64,000 bases of DNA from JACVRW01 sp963850205 (GCA_963850205.1 CAWKKJ010000014.1:1-64000); one strand, 5' to 3'. Positions 17,389 to 26,342 are shown, numbered from the stretch's first letter. The notes: a model not told the origin generated them from the sequence alone. Numbers and translations: made by a program.

Positions 17389-19269
17389 TCATCCGGTGAT
17401 CTCCTCAAGTCGTTCGGCCAGGATGATCCGGCCGGCCGCCTCGATCAGCGCGAGGTGCGAGAAGGCCTGGGGGAAGTTGCCCAGGTGCTGCGCGGTGGTG
17501 GTGTCGAACTCCTCCGCGTACAGGCCGAGCGGCGAGCCTACGCGCAGCAGCCGCTCCATGAGGTCCCGCGCGCGCTGTCCGTCGCCGACGATGGCCAGCG
17601 CCGACACGAGCCAGAACGAGCAGATGAGAAAGCTCCCCTCCTTGCCCGACAGGCCGTCGTCGGTCTCCTCGGTGCGGTAGCGAAGGACGAAGCCTTCCTC
17701 GGTGAGGTCGTCCGCGATCGCCTCGACGCTCTTCTTCAGCCGCTCGTCGTCTCCGGGCAGGAAGCCGAAGATCGCGGCCAGCAGCGTGGAGGCGTCGAGC
17801 GAGTCGGTCGCATAATGCTGGCGCAGCACGCCGTCCCGGACACCGTGCTCGAGGATGTCGGCCTTGATCTCCTCGGCGGTGGCGCGCCACGTGTCGTCCA
17901 ACTCCATATCGCCTGCGATGCCGGCCAGCTTGGCCGCGCGGTCGAGGGCCACCCAGCACATGAGCTTGGAGGAGACGTAGTGCTGGGGGGCGCCGCGCGC
18001 CTCCCAGATGCCCTGGTCTGGCTCGCGCCACACCGCTGTGGCGCACTTGGCCTGGGCCTGGATGATCGGCCACAGCCGGCGGGGCAGGCGCTTGCTGCGC
18101 CTGGTGTGCAGGTGCAGCGAGTCGAGCGCCGCGCCGAAGACGTCGTTCTGGCGCTGGTCGAAGGCGCCGTTGCCGGTGCGGACAGGGCGGGCTCCCGCGT
18201 ACCCGGAGAGCTCGTCGCGCGTCGCCTCGGTCAGGTCGCGCCGGCCGTCGATCCCATACATGATCTGCAGGGCGCCATCCTCGTTCGGCTCGAGGTCGGC
18301 GACGAACTGCATGAACTCCTCCGCCTCCCAGTCGAGGTCGAGGAAGTGCAGCGCCTGCAGGGTGAAGGTCGAATCCCGGATCCAGGTGAAGCGGTAGTCC
18401 CAGTTGCGCTCGCCGCCGGGTGTCTCCGGCAGCGAGGTCGTGGCCGCGGCCACAGTCGCGCCGGTGGGCATGTACGTCAGGCCCTTGATCGTGAGCGCGG
18501 AGCGTTGGATCGGTTCGCGCCAGCGGTGGTCGGGCAGGCGCGCCCGGCTGAGCCAGCGCCGCCAGAAATGTGTGGTGGCAGCCAGCCGCGCGTTCGCCTG
18601 GTCGGTGTCCTGGGGCACCAGCAGGTCCTCGGCCCACGACAGCGCGCAGAACGCCTGCTCACCCTGTTCGAGGTTGTGCCGGGCTCGCACCGAATCGCCT
18701 TCGATGCCCATCGCCATATCGCTGTGCAGGCGCACGGTCAGCCCGGCACCGCTGGCATCTGCGGTGTGGCGGTCGCCGTCCACGAGTGACCACTCCGCGG
18801 GGGTTCGCCCGTAGTCGAAGGCCGGCGAGCAGACGAGCTCCATGTCCACGTTGCCGCCCAGGCAGAGGATCGTGCGGACCAGCATGTGGTCGCCGTCGGT
18901 GTCGGGCGGCGGCCGCGTGTGCGGGGTCACCTCGTCCTCCCCGCGGGTCGGTCCCATGGTGAGCGCGTCGCGCACGAGGGCCCAGCCGGTCGGCGTGCGC
19001 CAGGTGGTGGCAACGGTGTTCGTGCCCGGCTCGTAGATGCGGGCCGTGGGATGGTTGATTCCGAAGGGGCCGAGGCGGAAGGTGCCGGCCTGGCGGTCGA
19101 GCAGGTTCCCGAACACGCTGGGCGAGTCGAACCGCGGCACGCAGAGCCAGTCCACCGAGCCGTCCGGCGCCACCAGCGCGCTCGTGTGGCAGTTGGACAG
19201 GAAGGCGTAGTCGGCGATCGGTGGGAAGGGCGAGGGCGCCGCCGCGCTCTGTGGAGCCGGCTCGCTCAC
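17389..19269 (-). CDS. Glycoside hydrolase family 15 protein (glucoamylase/trehalase-like)
   Basis: This protein of about 626 residues has the bacterial GH15 layout: an N-terminal beta domain (IADYAFLSNCHTSALVAPDG, SVDWLCVPRFDSPSVFG) and an (alpha/alpha)6 barrel with GGERNWDYRFTWIRDSTFTL. The general-acid region is DQGIWEARG…YVSSKLMCWVALDRA, with GSFLICSFWLVSAL near the end. No signal peptide is evident, so it should act on internal alpha-glucans or trehalose and release glucose. The start at 19269 overlaps the zwf stop as GTGA. Pairing with zwf suggests storage-glucan or trehalose breakdown feeding the oxidative pentose phosphate pathway. Confidence 0.92.
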   Translation of the reverse strand: MSEPAPQSAAAPSPFPPIADYAFLSNCHTSALVAPDGSVDWLCVPRFDSPSVFGNLLDRQAGTFRLGPFGINHPTARIYEPGTNTVATTWRTPTGWALVRDALTMGPTRGEDEVTPHTRPPPDTDGDHMLVRTILCLGGNVDMELVCSPAFDYGRTPAEWSLVDGDRHTADASGAGLTVRLHSDMAMGIEGDSVRARHNLEQGEQAFCALSWAEDLLVPQDTDQANARLAATTHFWRRWLSRARLPDHRWREPIQRSALTIKGLTYMPTGATVAAATTSLPETPGGERNWDYRFTWIRDSTFTLQALHFLDLDWEAEEFMQFVADLEPNEDGALQIMYGIDGRRDLTEATRDELSGYAGARPVRTGNGAFDQRQNDVFGAALDSLHLHTRRSKRLPRRLWPIIQAQAKCATAVWREPDQGIWEARGAPQHYVSSKLMCWVALDRAAKLAGIAGDMELDDTWRATAEEIKADILEHGVRDGVLRQHYATDSLDASTLLAAIFGFLPGDDERLKKSVEAIADDLTEEGFVLRYRTEETDDGLSGKEGSFLICSFWLVSALAIVGDGQRARDLMERLLRVGSPLGLYAEEFDTTTAQHLGNFPQAFSHLALIEAAGRIILAERLEEITG

Positions 19270-20699
19270 GACGTCACCCAGGGGCCGTACCAACCGCCGG
19301 CGTCGGCCACCAGATCGCTCGCCGCCTTCGGGCCCCAAGATCCCTTCGCATAGTCGTGCACCGCAGGTGGCGAATCGAGCAGCGGCTGCATCACTCGCCA
19401 GCTTTCCGCCACACTGTCCTGCCGCTTGAAGCGCGTGCTGTCCCCGACCAGCGCGGCGTGCAGGAGCACCTCGTAGGGGGTCGGCCCCTCGCCGCCCTCC
19501 GCGGCGAACTCCATGTCGAGGTCGATCTGCTCGGCGTGCGCCCCGTCGGCCCTCTTGGCGTCCACCAGCAGCCGGATCCCGGTCGAGGGATCCAGCCTGA
19601 CCACCAGCTGGTTGGGCTTCGGGCGCTTTGCCTGCGGATCCTGAAAGCCGAGCCGGGGCGGCTCGTCGAACACGACCCGCAGCTCGGTTTGCGTGATGGC
19701 GAGGTGCTTGCCGGTGCGGATGAAGAACGGCACGCCAGACCAGCGCCAGTTGTCGATCTCCAGGCGCAGCGCCGCGTAGGTCTCGGTCTGCGAGTCGTCG
19801 GCGACCCCGTCGGTGTCCCTGTAGCCGTCGTACTGGCCCCGCACGTAGTGGGCGGGGTCGGCGGCGGGCATCGCCTGGAACACCGACACGATGGAGTTCT
19901 TGAGCGACGTCGCGTCCCGGGCCCCCGGCGGCTCCATCGCCGCCGCGGCCAGGACCTGCATCAGGTGATTGACCACCACGTCGCGCAGGGCGCCGACGGG
20001 GTCGTAGAAGTGCCCCCGGTCCTCGACCCCGAAGCTCTCGGCCATCGTGATCTGCACCGACGAGACGTAGTTGCGGTTCCAGACCGGCTCGAACATGGTG
20101 TTCGCGAACCGCAGGAAGAGGATCTCGACCAGTCCCATCTTGCCCAGGAAGTGATCGATCCGGTACAGCTGTGACTCGTCGAGATACTGATGGACCTCCT
20201 CGTCGAGCGCCGCCGCCGAAGCCACGTCGTGGCCGAAGGGCTTCTCCACCACCACACGGGCGGAGCTCGTCAGCCGGGCTTCGTGCAGGCCCTTGATGAC
20301 CATGCCGAACAGCGCGGGAGGGATCTCGAGATAGAACACCGGCGTCCGGGCGTCGCCGAGCGCGGAGGCGACCTGGGCGTAGGTTGCGCTGTCGCCGAAG
20401 TCGCCGGCGAGATAGGAAAGCCGAGCGGCAAACCGATCGAAGACCTCGTCGTCGATCGTCTCACCGCAGTCCTCGATGCACTGGCGGGCGTGGTCGCGCA
20501 GCTGCTCGAGCGTCCAGTCGTCGCCGGCTACGCCGAGGATCGGGCAGTCGAGCAGCCCCCGGCGCTCGAGGCGGTACAGCGAGTGGAAGGTCATGACCTT
20601 CGCCAGGTCGCCGGTGATGCCGAATACCACGAAGACATCAGCCGGGGAATCGCCTTCGCTTGCGCCGGTTTGCCGGCCAGGTCGTACCGCGGTGCTCAT
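19266..20699 (-). CDS. zwf: Glucose-6-phosphate dehydrogenase
   Basis: Zwf oxidises glucose-6-phosphate to 6-phosphogluconolactone and makes NADPH. The product of about 477 residues has the coenzyme motif FGITGDLAK, the substrate lysine in VVVEKPFGHD and the active-site signature YRIDHFLGK, with the usual C-terminal domain (GVPFFIRTGKHL). An upstream in-frame ATG at 20789 would overlap the divergent cyclase start, so the ATG at 20699 is preferred. It is the first gene of the sugar-oxidation operon. A 17-bp inverted repeat (20758-20774) lies 58 nt upstream. A C-terminal fragment of a paralogue is found at 8827-9124. Confidence 0.95.
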   Translation of the reverse strand: MSTAVRPGRQTGASEGDSPADVFVVFGITGDLAKVMTFHSLYRLERRGLLDCPILGVAGDDWTLEQLRDHARQCIEDCGETIDDEVFDRFAARLSYLAGDFGDSATYAQVASALGDARTPVFYLEIPPALFGMVIKGLHEARLTSSARVVVEKPFGHDVASAAALDEEVHQYLDESQLYRIDHFLGKMGLVEILFLRFANTMFEPVWNRNYVSSVQITMAESFGVEDRGHFYDPVGALRDVVVNHLMQVLAAAAMEPPGARDATSLKNSIVSVFQAMPAADPAHYVRGQYDGYRDTDGVADDSQTETYAALRLEIDNWRWSGVPFFIRTGKHLAITQTELRVVFDEPPRLGFQDPQAKRPKPNQLVVRLDPSTGIRLLVDAKRADGAHAEQIDLDMEFAAEGGEGPTPYEVLLHAALVGDSTRFKRQDSVAESWRVMQPLLDSPPAVHDYAKGSWGPKAASDLVADAGGWYGPWVTS

Positions 20700-20757
20700 G
20701 GGCGGCCCGTTCGTCGGGGAAGGCTGCGATTGTCGGCCTCCGGCCTGCCGAGGTACA

Positions 20758-20774
20758 TCACCCTGTTGGGATGA
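20758..20774. promoter_or_regulatory. 17-bp inverted repeat, putative operator between zwf and the cyclase gene
   Basis: TCACCC-TGTTG-GGATGA fits the shared palindrome TCAYCC-N5-GGRTGA. It lies in the divergent gap, 58 nt from the zwf start and 13 nt from the cyclase start, where a shared operator would be expected. The binding protein is unknown. Confidence 0.5.
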
Positions 20775-20787
20775 TACGGACGTGGAC

Positions 20788-21168
20788 ATGACCGCACGGG
20801 AATTTCAGGAGCTGTTCGACGCGGTCTCCAACTGGGGCCGGTGGGGCGCTGACGGGCGTCGAGGGGCGCTCAATCACCTCACGCCCGACCGGATGGTGGC
20901 TGCGGCCGGGCTCGTTTCGAGCGGGGTCACCGTCTCGCTCAGCGAGCCGCTGAAGGCGAGGGTGCGGATCGATGTGCCCGAGCCGGCCGTCCACTACATG
21001 ACCATGATGACCGAGGTCGACATCGGATCCGGGTCGGTGCGCTTCGCCAAGGACTACGTGGGCGTGGACTACCACAACGACGGCCACAGCCACATCGACG
21101 CGTTCAGCCACGTGGCCTTTGAGGGCGCGCTCTATCTGAGGCGCTCCTGGCTCACCCGATCGGGGTGA
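20788..21168 (+). pseudogene. Truncated cyclase family protein (kynurenine-formamidase-like N-terminus)
   Basis: The first ~115 residues match cyclase-family metal hydrolases: ELFDAVSNWGRWGADGRRGA, LNHLTPDRMVAAAGLV and the metal-binding region YHNDGHSHIDAFSHV. The protein then stops after FEGALYLRRSWLTRSG, 126 residues in total against about 300 for the family. The C-terminal half is missing and I could not find it in another frame. The stop codon lies within the 17-bp palindrome at 21152-21168 that precedes the MFS gene, so a deletion seems to have joined this gene to the next promoter. It is probably not functional. Confidence 0.75.
21152..21168. promoter_or_regulatory. 17-bp inverted repeat, putative operator of the MFS gene
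   Basis: TCACCC-GATCG-GGGTGA is a perfect 6-bp-arm palindrome of the TCAYCC-N5-GGRTGA type. It ends 34 nt before the GTG of the transporter gene, the same spacing as the copy at 30026 before the receiver gene. Confidence 0.55.
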
Positions 21169-21202
21169 TGTCCGGCCGGGCGGGCGCTGATCCACTCTCG
21201 GC

Positions 21203-22846
21203 GTGACGCCCCAGGCGGCCCCCGGCAGCGACGCCGAGCGCTCGGGCGCGCCTGCCCGGGCGGGCCTGGTCCTCGCGGCGCTGATCCTGGTCGCGGCCGT
21301 CGCGAACCTGAACCTGGCCGTGGCCAACGTCGCGCTGCCGGACATCGGCAAGGCATTCGACGCCGGGCAGACCGCGCTCAACCTCGTCGCCGTGGGCTAC
21401 TCGCTGGGTCTCGCGGCGTCCGTGCTCTACCTCGGGGCGCTCGGCGACCGCTACGGCCGCAAGCGGTTGCTCGTCCTGGGAACGGCGCTCTCGATCCCAG
21501 CCTGCCTGGCCGCGGCGTTCGCGCCCTCGATCGAGGTCCTGTTCGCCGCGCGCCTGTTCGGCGGGTTCGCGGCGGGCATGGCCTTCCCCACGACGCTGGC
21601 GCTGATCACCGCGCTGTGGGCGGGCCCCGCGCGCACGCGGTCGATCGCGCTGTGGTCCGCCCTCGGCGGCGCGATCTCCTCCCTCGGGCCCATGCTCTCG
21701 GGTGCACTGCTCACCGGGTTCGATTGGGGCTCGGTGTTCGTGGTCACGCTGCCGCTGGCGCTCCTCGCCCTGTTGATGGCGCTGCGCTTCGTTCCCGCCC
21801 ACGTCAACGAGGCCAGCGACCCGGTGGACAACCTCGGAGGCATCCTTTCGGTGCTTCTCGTCGCGGCGGTCGTGCTGTCGATCAACTTCGCCCCGGTTCC
21901 GAACGAGGGCGCCCTGGCTCTCGGCCTCGGGGCGATCGCCCTCGCGGCGGGGCTGGCGTTCGTGATCCGCCAGCGCCGTGCTCGCTCACCGCTCTACGAC
22001 CTCGACGTGGCGCGGCGCCGCATCTTCTGGGTCGCTGCCTGCGCCGGAATGGTCGTGTTCGGAACGCTGATGGGCGCGATGTTCGTGGGCCAGCAGTTCC
22101 TTCAGAACGTCCTCAGCTACTCGACGCTCGACGCGGGACTCGCCATCCTGCCGGCCGCCGCGCTGATGGTGGTGGTCGCGCCGCGCTCGGCCAGGCTCGT
22201 GGAGGCGCGGGGGGCACGGATGACGCTGCTGATCGGCTACTTCCTCTGCCTGCTCGGCTTCATCGTGATGCTCGCGCTCTGGAACGAGGGCATCTCGTAC
22301 TGGAAGGTCGGGCTTGCCTATGCCCTGATCGGGGCGGGCGTCGGCTTCGCCGGCACACCGGCCTCGCATTCGCTGACCGGCTCGGTGCCCGTCCGGCGCG
22401 CGGGGATGGCCTCCGGGACCGCCGATCTCCAGCGCGACCTGGGCGGGGCGATCATGCAGTCGATTCTGGGCGCCGTGCTCACCGCGGGCTACGCGGCGGC
22501 CATCGCTGCCGCGGCGGCCGACGCGCCCGACCAGAAGGCCATCACCAACAAGGTCGAGGCGGAGCTCCAGAAGTCGTTCTCCAGCGCGGCCGACACCGCC
22601 GAGCGCAATCCACAGTACGCCGACCAGATCATCGCGGCCGCGAAGAAGTCGTTCCTCCAGGGCGACGACTGGGCCTACACCGCCGGGATCGTGGCCATCC
22701 TTCTCGGCGCGGCCCTGATCTTCTTCCTGTTCCCCAAGCGGGACGTCGAACGGCAGCTGCTCGCGCAGTATCACGACGAGGACTCCGCCGACCCGGCCCC
22801 GAAGCCGGCCGTGAGAGGCGGCCGGCCCCGAGCGACCGTCGGCTGA
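21203..22846 (+). CDS. MFS drug/H+ antiporter, DHA2-like (14-TM) family
   Basis: This 547-residue inner-membrane transporter shows about 14 hydrophobic helices. It has the loop 2-3 motif LGDRYGRKRLLVLG and the motif-C-like helix ALGGAISSLGPMLSGALL typical of drug:proton antiporters. A cytoplasmic Arg-rich C-terminal tail follows. Between the last helices is a longer charged loop (KAITNKVEAELQKSFSSAAD) that is predicted to be helical. Family members export dyes, antibiotics or other hydrophobic compounds; the substrate cannot be read. The start is a GTG 34 nt after a 17-bp palindrome that may control it. Confidence 0.88.
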   Translation: MTPQAAPGSDAERSGAPARAGLVLAALILVAAVANLNLAVANVALPDIGKAFDAGQTALNLVAVGYSLGLAASVLYLGALGDRYGRKRLLVLGTALSIPACLAAAFAPSIEVLFAARLFGGFAAGMAFPTTLALITALWAGPARTRSIALWSALGGAISSLGPMLSGALLTGFDWGSVFVVTLPLALLALLMALRFVPAHVNEASDPVDNLGGILSVLLVAAVVLSINFAPVPNEGALALGLGAIALAAGLAFVIRQRRARSPLYDLDVARRRIFWVAACAGMVVFGTLMGAMFVGQQFLQNVLSYSTLDAGLAILPAAALMVVVAPRSARLVEARGARMTLLIGYFLCLLGFIVMLALWNEGISYWKVGLAYALIGAGVGFAGTPASHSLTGSVPVRRAGMASGTADLQRDLGGAIMQSILGAVLTAGYAAAIAAAAADAPDQKAITNKVEAELQKSFSSAADTAERNPQYADQIIAAAKKSFLQGDDWAYTAGIVAILLGAALIFFLFPKRDVERQLLAQYHDEDSADPAPKPAVRGGRPRATVG

Positions 22847-22849
22847 GCG

Positions 22850-23755
22850 ATGCTGCGTCTGAGTGTCTACGGCCGCTCCGCGACGCTGGCACCGATCGGG
22901 GCCGAGCTGGAGGATCGCGGCGACGTGCGTCACGTCGTGCTGGTCGGCTCTCTGCGGCCCGAGCACTCGCTCCTGGATGCCGAGCTCACGCCCGCGTCGG
23001 CCGACACCGTGCTCAAGTATCTGCTGGGCCGCGGCTTCGCACGGCAGGACATCACGCTCACCCGGGTGGAGGAGATCGGGCAGCGGCCCCGCGGGGACAC
23101 CGAGGGCGCCCTCATCTGGGCCGACGTGTTCGCGCACGCCTCCGCCAACGCGGAGGCCGTCGGGCGGTTCCTGGTCTTCATGATCGTCGCGGGCGTGATC
23201 GCCGGGTTCGGTGTGATCGACGTCAACGCGATTCTGATCGTCGGGGCCATGGCGGTGAGCCCGGACACCCTGCCGATCACCGCCGCGTGCGTCGGAATCG
23301 TCGGCCGCCGCGGGCGCCTGGTCAGGCGGGCGCTCGTGACCCTGGTCGTCGGGCTCGGGGCAGCGTCCGCCGCGGCGGCGGCGCTCACAGTGGGCCTCGA
23401 CCTGGCCGGCGAGCTGCCCGCCGCGTTCGACGTAGGGGAATCCTCTCTGGAGAGCCTCACGACCGTGAACGTCACCATTGTCGGCGTGGCCCTCGCCGCC
23501 GGGATCGCGGCGATGCTGGCGGTCGAGACCCGCGCGAGCGCCGCCGTGGGCGTGGCCATCTCCGTGACCACCATCCCCGCCGCCGCCTACCTCGGTGTGG
23601 CGGTCGGCGTGGGCGAGGCGAGCGAGGCCACGGGCGCGCTCGCGGTGCTGGCGGTGAACGTGGCGATGATCCTGACGGGCGGCATCATCACGCTTCTGGT
23701 CCAGCGGTGGCTGGGGGGCCGGGCCGGGGCCCGGAAGGCGAAGCCCCGCCCGTGA
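22850..23755 (+). CDS. DUF389 family membrane protein
   Basis: This 301-residue protein has a short soluble N-terminal domain (about 105 residues) followed by a DUF389 membrane domain. Five or six hydrophobic helices include FLVFMIVAGVIAGFGVIDV, NAILIVGAMAVSPDTLPITA and VAISVTTIPAAAYLGVAVGV. The conserved core (GAMAVSPD in place of the usual GAMLISP) is recognisable. The function of DUF389 is unknown. It starts 3 nt after the MFS stop and so is surely co-transcribed with it. Confidence 0.85.
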   Translation: MLRLSVYGRSATLAPIGAELEDRGDVRHVVLVGSLRPEHSLLDAELTPASADTVLKYLLGRGFARQDITLTRVEEIGQRPRGDTEGALIWADVFAHASANAEAVGRFLVFMIVAGVIAGFGVIDVNAILIVGAMAVSPDTLPITAACVGIVGRRGRLVRRALVTLVVGLGAASAAAAALTVGLDLAGELPAAFDVGESSLESLTTVNVTIVGVALAAGIAAMLAVETRASAAVGVAISVTTIPAAAYLGVAVGVGEASEATGALAVLAVNVAMILTGGIITLLVQRWLGGRAGARKAKPRP

Positions 23756-23776
23756 CGAGCATATGATCACCCCGGC

Positions 23777-24400
23777 GTGAACCTGCAGATCCTGCCTCTG
23801 GCCATCACGATGATGGCGGGACCACAGATCATGTCGGCGATCATCTTCGTCACCGCCGAGAAGGCGGTGCCGTTGTCGCTGGCGTTTGTGATCGGGGTGG
23901 CCATTGCGACCACCCTGGGCGTACTGGCCGTGTTCCTGCTCGGGGAGGCACTCGACCTCGACCTCGGCGACCCGTCCGATCCGGGCTCGAAGGGGGCGAT
24001 CATTCAGTACGTCCTGATAGCCCTGCTGGCGCTGGCGGCACTGAGGAACTACCTCCGCCGCGCGACGATCGAGCCGCCCAAATGGCTGGGCAAGCTGCAG
24101 CACGCGGGTCCCCAGCAGGCCTTCAGGACCGGGCTGCTGGTGATCCTGCTGATGCCCTCCGACCTCATCATCCTGCTCACCGTGGGTACCAACCTGAACC
24201 ACTCGAATTCGGCCTTCACCGATGCGCTGCCGTTCATCGGGGCCACCATTCTCATCGCCGCGCTCCCGCTGCTCGGCTACCTGCTCTTCCACCGGCGCGC
24301 CGTGAAGGCCATGCCGAAGGTCCGCGACTGGATGAACAGCACCAGCTGGGCGGTGAACATCATCGTCTGCGTGATCTTCATCATCCTGATCGCGAGCTAG
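23777..24400 (+). CDS. GAP family (sulfolipid-1-addressing-like) membrane protein
   Basis: This 207-residue protein has about six transmembrane helices, beginning LPLAITMMAGPQIMSAIIFV. The internal helices LLVILLMPSDLIILLTVGTN and a C-terminal VNIIVCVIFIILIAS match the GAP/Sap family. Mycobacterial relatives help move glycolipids to the cell surface, so a role in envelope lipid export is possible here but is inference. The GTG start is 21 nt after the DUF389 gene. It belongs to a run of four membrane-protein genes. Confidence 0.8.
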   Translation: MNLQILPLAITMMAGPQIMSAIIFVTAEKAVPLSLAFVIGVAIATTLGVLAVFLLGEALDLDLGDPSDPGSKGAIIQYVLIALLALAALRNYLRRATIEPPKWLGKLQHAGPQQAFRTGLLVILLMPSDLIILLTVGTNLNHSNSAFTDALPFIGATILIAALPLLGYLLFHRRAVKAMPKVRDWMNSTSWAVNIIVCVIFIILIAS

Positions 24401-24526
24401 CCGGGCGAAGCGAGGGCGGCAGCGAGGCCACGGACGAGGTCGTCGAGCTCGATCCCGCGCGAGCTCACGGGTCTGTTCGCGACCCCCGGCTGGCTCCGCG
24501 ACCTGGGACTCACCGCGTGGCTGCTG

Positions 24527-25504
24527 GTGGGGGTCACGGTGCTGCTGGCCGGGATGGTCTGGCTGCTGGCCCTGACCGAGACGATCGTGCTCCCGGTGAT
24601 CACGGCGGGGGTGGTGGCCGCGGTGGCGACGCCCGTGGTCTCGAGCCTCGGCCGGCACATTCCCCGTGCGGCCGCAGCGGGTCTGCTGATGCTCTCGATC
24701 GTCGTCCTGGCGGTCGCCCTCGTCGTGCTGATCGTGGCGGGCATCGCCAGCGAGAGCGGCGACATCGGCTCCCAGCTCAGCGGCGCCAAGAGCTCGATCG
24801 AGGGCTGGTTGCGTGACCTGGGCGTCGACCCGGCGACGGCGAAGAACGCCCAGGACAGCGCCAGCGCCTCGGCCAGCACCTCGGTGAAGGCCCTGCTCCA
24901 GGGCCTGGGCGCCGGCATCAGGGATCTCTCGGGGATCGTGTTCTTCCTCGCTCTCACCGCGCTGAGCCTCTTCTTCCTGCTCAAGGACGGACCGGTGATC
25001 CGCTCCTGGGCCGAGCGCCATGCCGGGGTGCCGAGGGACGTGGCTCACACCGTCGCCGAGCGTGTGCTGCAGTCGCTGCGCGGCTACTTCTTCGGGGTAA
25101 CGATCGTGGCCGGCTTCAACGCCGCGGTGGTCGTCCTCGGGGCGCTGATCCTGGGGGTGCCGCTGGTCGGCACGATCGCCATCGTCACCTTTCTCGCCGC
25201 CTACATCCCCTACGTGGGCGCCTGGAGCGCCGGCGCCTTCACGGTTCTGCTCGCGCTGGGAGGTGCGGGCACCGACGCGGCGATCGGGATGGTGGTGGTG
25301 CAGCTTCTGGCCAACGGCGTGCTCCAGCAGCTGGTCCAGCCCTTCGCCTACGGCGCCGCGCTCGGCATCCATCCGCTCGCGGTCCTCGTGGTCACGATCG
25401 CCGGCGGGGCCCTGTTCGGCGCCGTCGGCCTGATCCTGGCCGCCCCGCTCACCGCGGCGGCGACCAAGATCTCGGCCGACCTGGCCCGAGCCCAGGAAAC
25501 CTAA
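24527..25504 (+). CDS. AI-2E family transporter (start uncertain)
   Basis: This is a membrane protein of at least 325 residues with the AI-2E/PerM architecture: paired N-terminal helices, a soluble mid-region (SGAKSSIEGWLRDLGVD), then helices including GYFFGVTIVAGFNAAVVVLG and the motif AAYIPYVGAWSAG. Members export small molecules or ions. Family-like sequence (PRELTGLFATPGWLRDLGL) continues upstream of the GTG at 24527 in the same frame to about 24460. No ATG, GTG or TTG precedes it before the stop at 24400. Either an unusual start is used or the 5' end has been damaged. Confidence 0.8.
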   Translation: MGVTVLLAGMVWLLALTETIVLPVITAGVVAAVATPVVSSLGRHIPRAAAAGLLMLSIVVLAVALVVLIVAGIASESGDIGSQLSGAKSSIEGWLRDLGVDPATAKNAQDSASASASTSVKALLQGLGAGIRDLSGIVFFLALTALSLFFLLKDGPVIRSWAERHAGVPRDVAHTVAERVLQSLRGYFFGVTIVAGFNAAVVVLGALILGVPLVGTIAIVTFLAAYIPYVGAWSAGAFTVLLALGGAGTDAAIGMVVVQLLANGVLQQLVQPFAYGAALGIHPLAVLVVTIAGGALFGAVGLILAAPLTAAATKISADLARAQET

Positions 25505-26331
25505 GCGGGCTGGAAGGGGCGCTGCTCGACGGCGCCGTCGTCGATCACCAGCGCCGTGGACTCGGGGACCTCCCGCCAGGCGCCGGCGAGGTCGGCCAGC
25601 GGCTCGGAGACCACCACGCGGGCGCCGGCGCCCAGGCGCTGCAGGCGCTCGTTCTCGGGATGGAGGGCCTGGACCGCCTCCACGTCCTCGGATACGAAGA
25701 GGGTGCGCGACTCGTGCTGTGACGAGTAGCGGAACGCCCAGAGCCGTTCGCCGTCGCTGACCCCGACCGTCATCTGCACCGGGTTATCGACCTCGTGGGC
25801 CCGCGCCCGGGCCTCCACGTGGCCCACCGCGGCCTCCATGGCCGCTACCGGGTCGTTCTCGAGCCCGAGCGTGAGCGCCAGATGGAAGAGCAGCTCCGAG
25901 TCGGTGGAGCCGGCGATGCCGTCAAAGAGCTCGGGGTCCACCTCCAGCAGCAACTCGCGCCGCAGCCGGCGAAAGCCGTCGATCAGCCCGTTGTGCACGA
26001 ACAGCCAGCGCCCGTATCGGAAGGGGTGGCAGTTGGTCTGCTGCACGGGGCTGCCCACCGCGGCCCGTATGTGGGCCAAAAACAGCGGCGACTCGACGTG
26101 GTCGGAGAGCTCGCGCAGGTTCATGTCGTTCCAGGCCGGGTTGACGCTGCGGTAGCGGGCCGGAAGCGTCCGGTCGCCGGCGCCGTACCAGCCCACGCCG
26201 AAGCCGTCGCCGTTGGTGGTCTCGGCCCCCATCCGGGAGTGCAGGCTCTCGTCGATCAGCCCGTGCTGGGTGCGGTACAGCAGCTCGCCGATCACCAGCG
26301 GCTGTCCGACGTAGGCGTTCCAGCGGCACAC
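25501..26331 (-). CDS. Class II glutamine amidotransferase (YafJ/EgtC-like)
   Basis: The 276-residue product begins Val/Met-Cys-Arg-Trp, so the second residue becomes the N-terminal cysteine nucleophile after processing. Class II features follow: FGVGWYGAGD, FLAHIRAAVGSPVQQTNCHP, FVHNGLIDGF and GSTDSELLFHLAL. Such stand-alone domains hydrolyse glutamine or gamma-glutamyl amides. EgtC of ergothioneine synthesis is one relative, but no other egt genes are here. It ends 4 nt into the convergent AI-2E gene. The start lies 11 nt after the SHOCT membrane-protein gene, so the two are probably co-transcribed. Confidence 0.88.
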   Translation of the reverse strand: MCRWNAYVGQPLVIGELLYRTQHGLIDESLHSRMGAETTNGDGFGVGWYGAGDRTLPARYRSVNPAWNDMNLRELSDHVESPLFLAHIRAAVGSPVQQTNCHPFRYGRWLFVHNGLIDGFRRLRRELLLEVDPELFDGIAGSTDSELLFHLALTLGLENDPVAAMEAAVGHVEARARAHEVDNPVQMTVGVSDGERLWAFRYSSQHESRTLFVSEDVEAVQALHPENERLQRLGAGARVVVSEPLADLAGAWREVPESTALVIDDGAVEQRPFQPA

Positions 26332-26342
26332 GCCCGCTCCTC

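Noticed and set aside
21986..25372. 1128-codon open frame on the minus strand
   Set aside because: It runs antisense to four membrane-protein genes and is rich in His, Asp, Gln and Arg, as expected for the complement of GC-rich membrane genes. No domain is recognisable.
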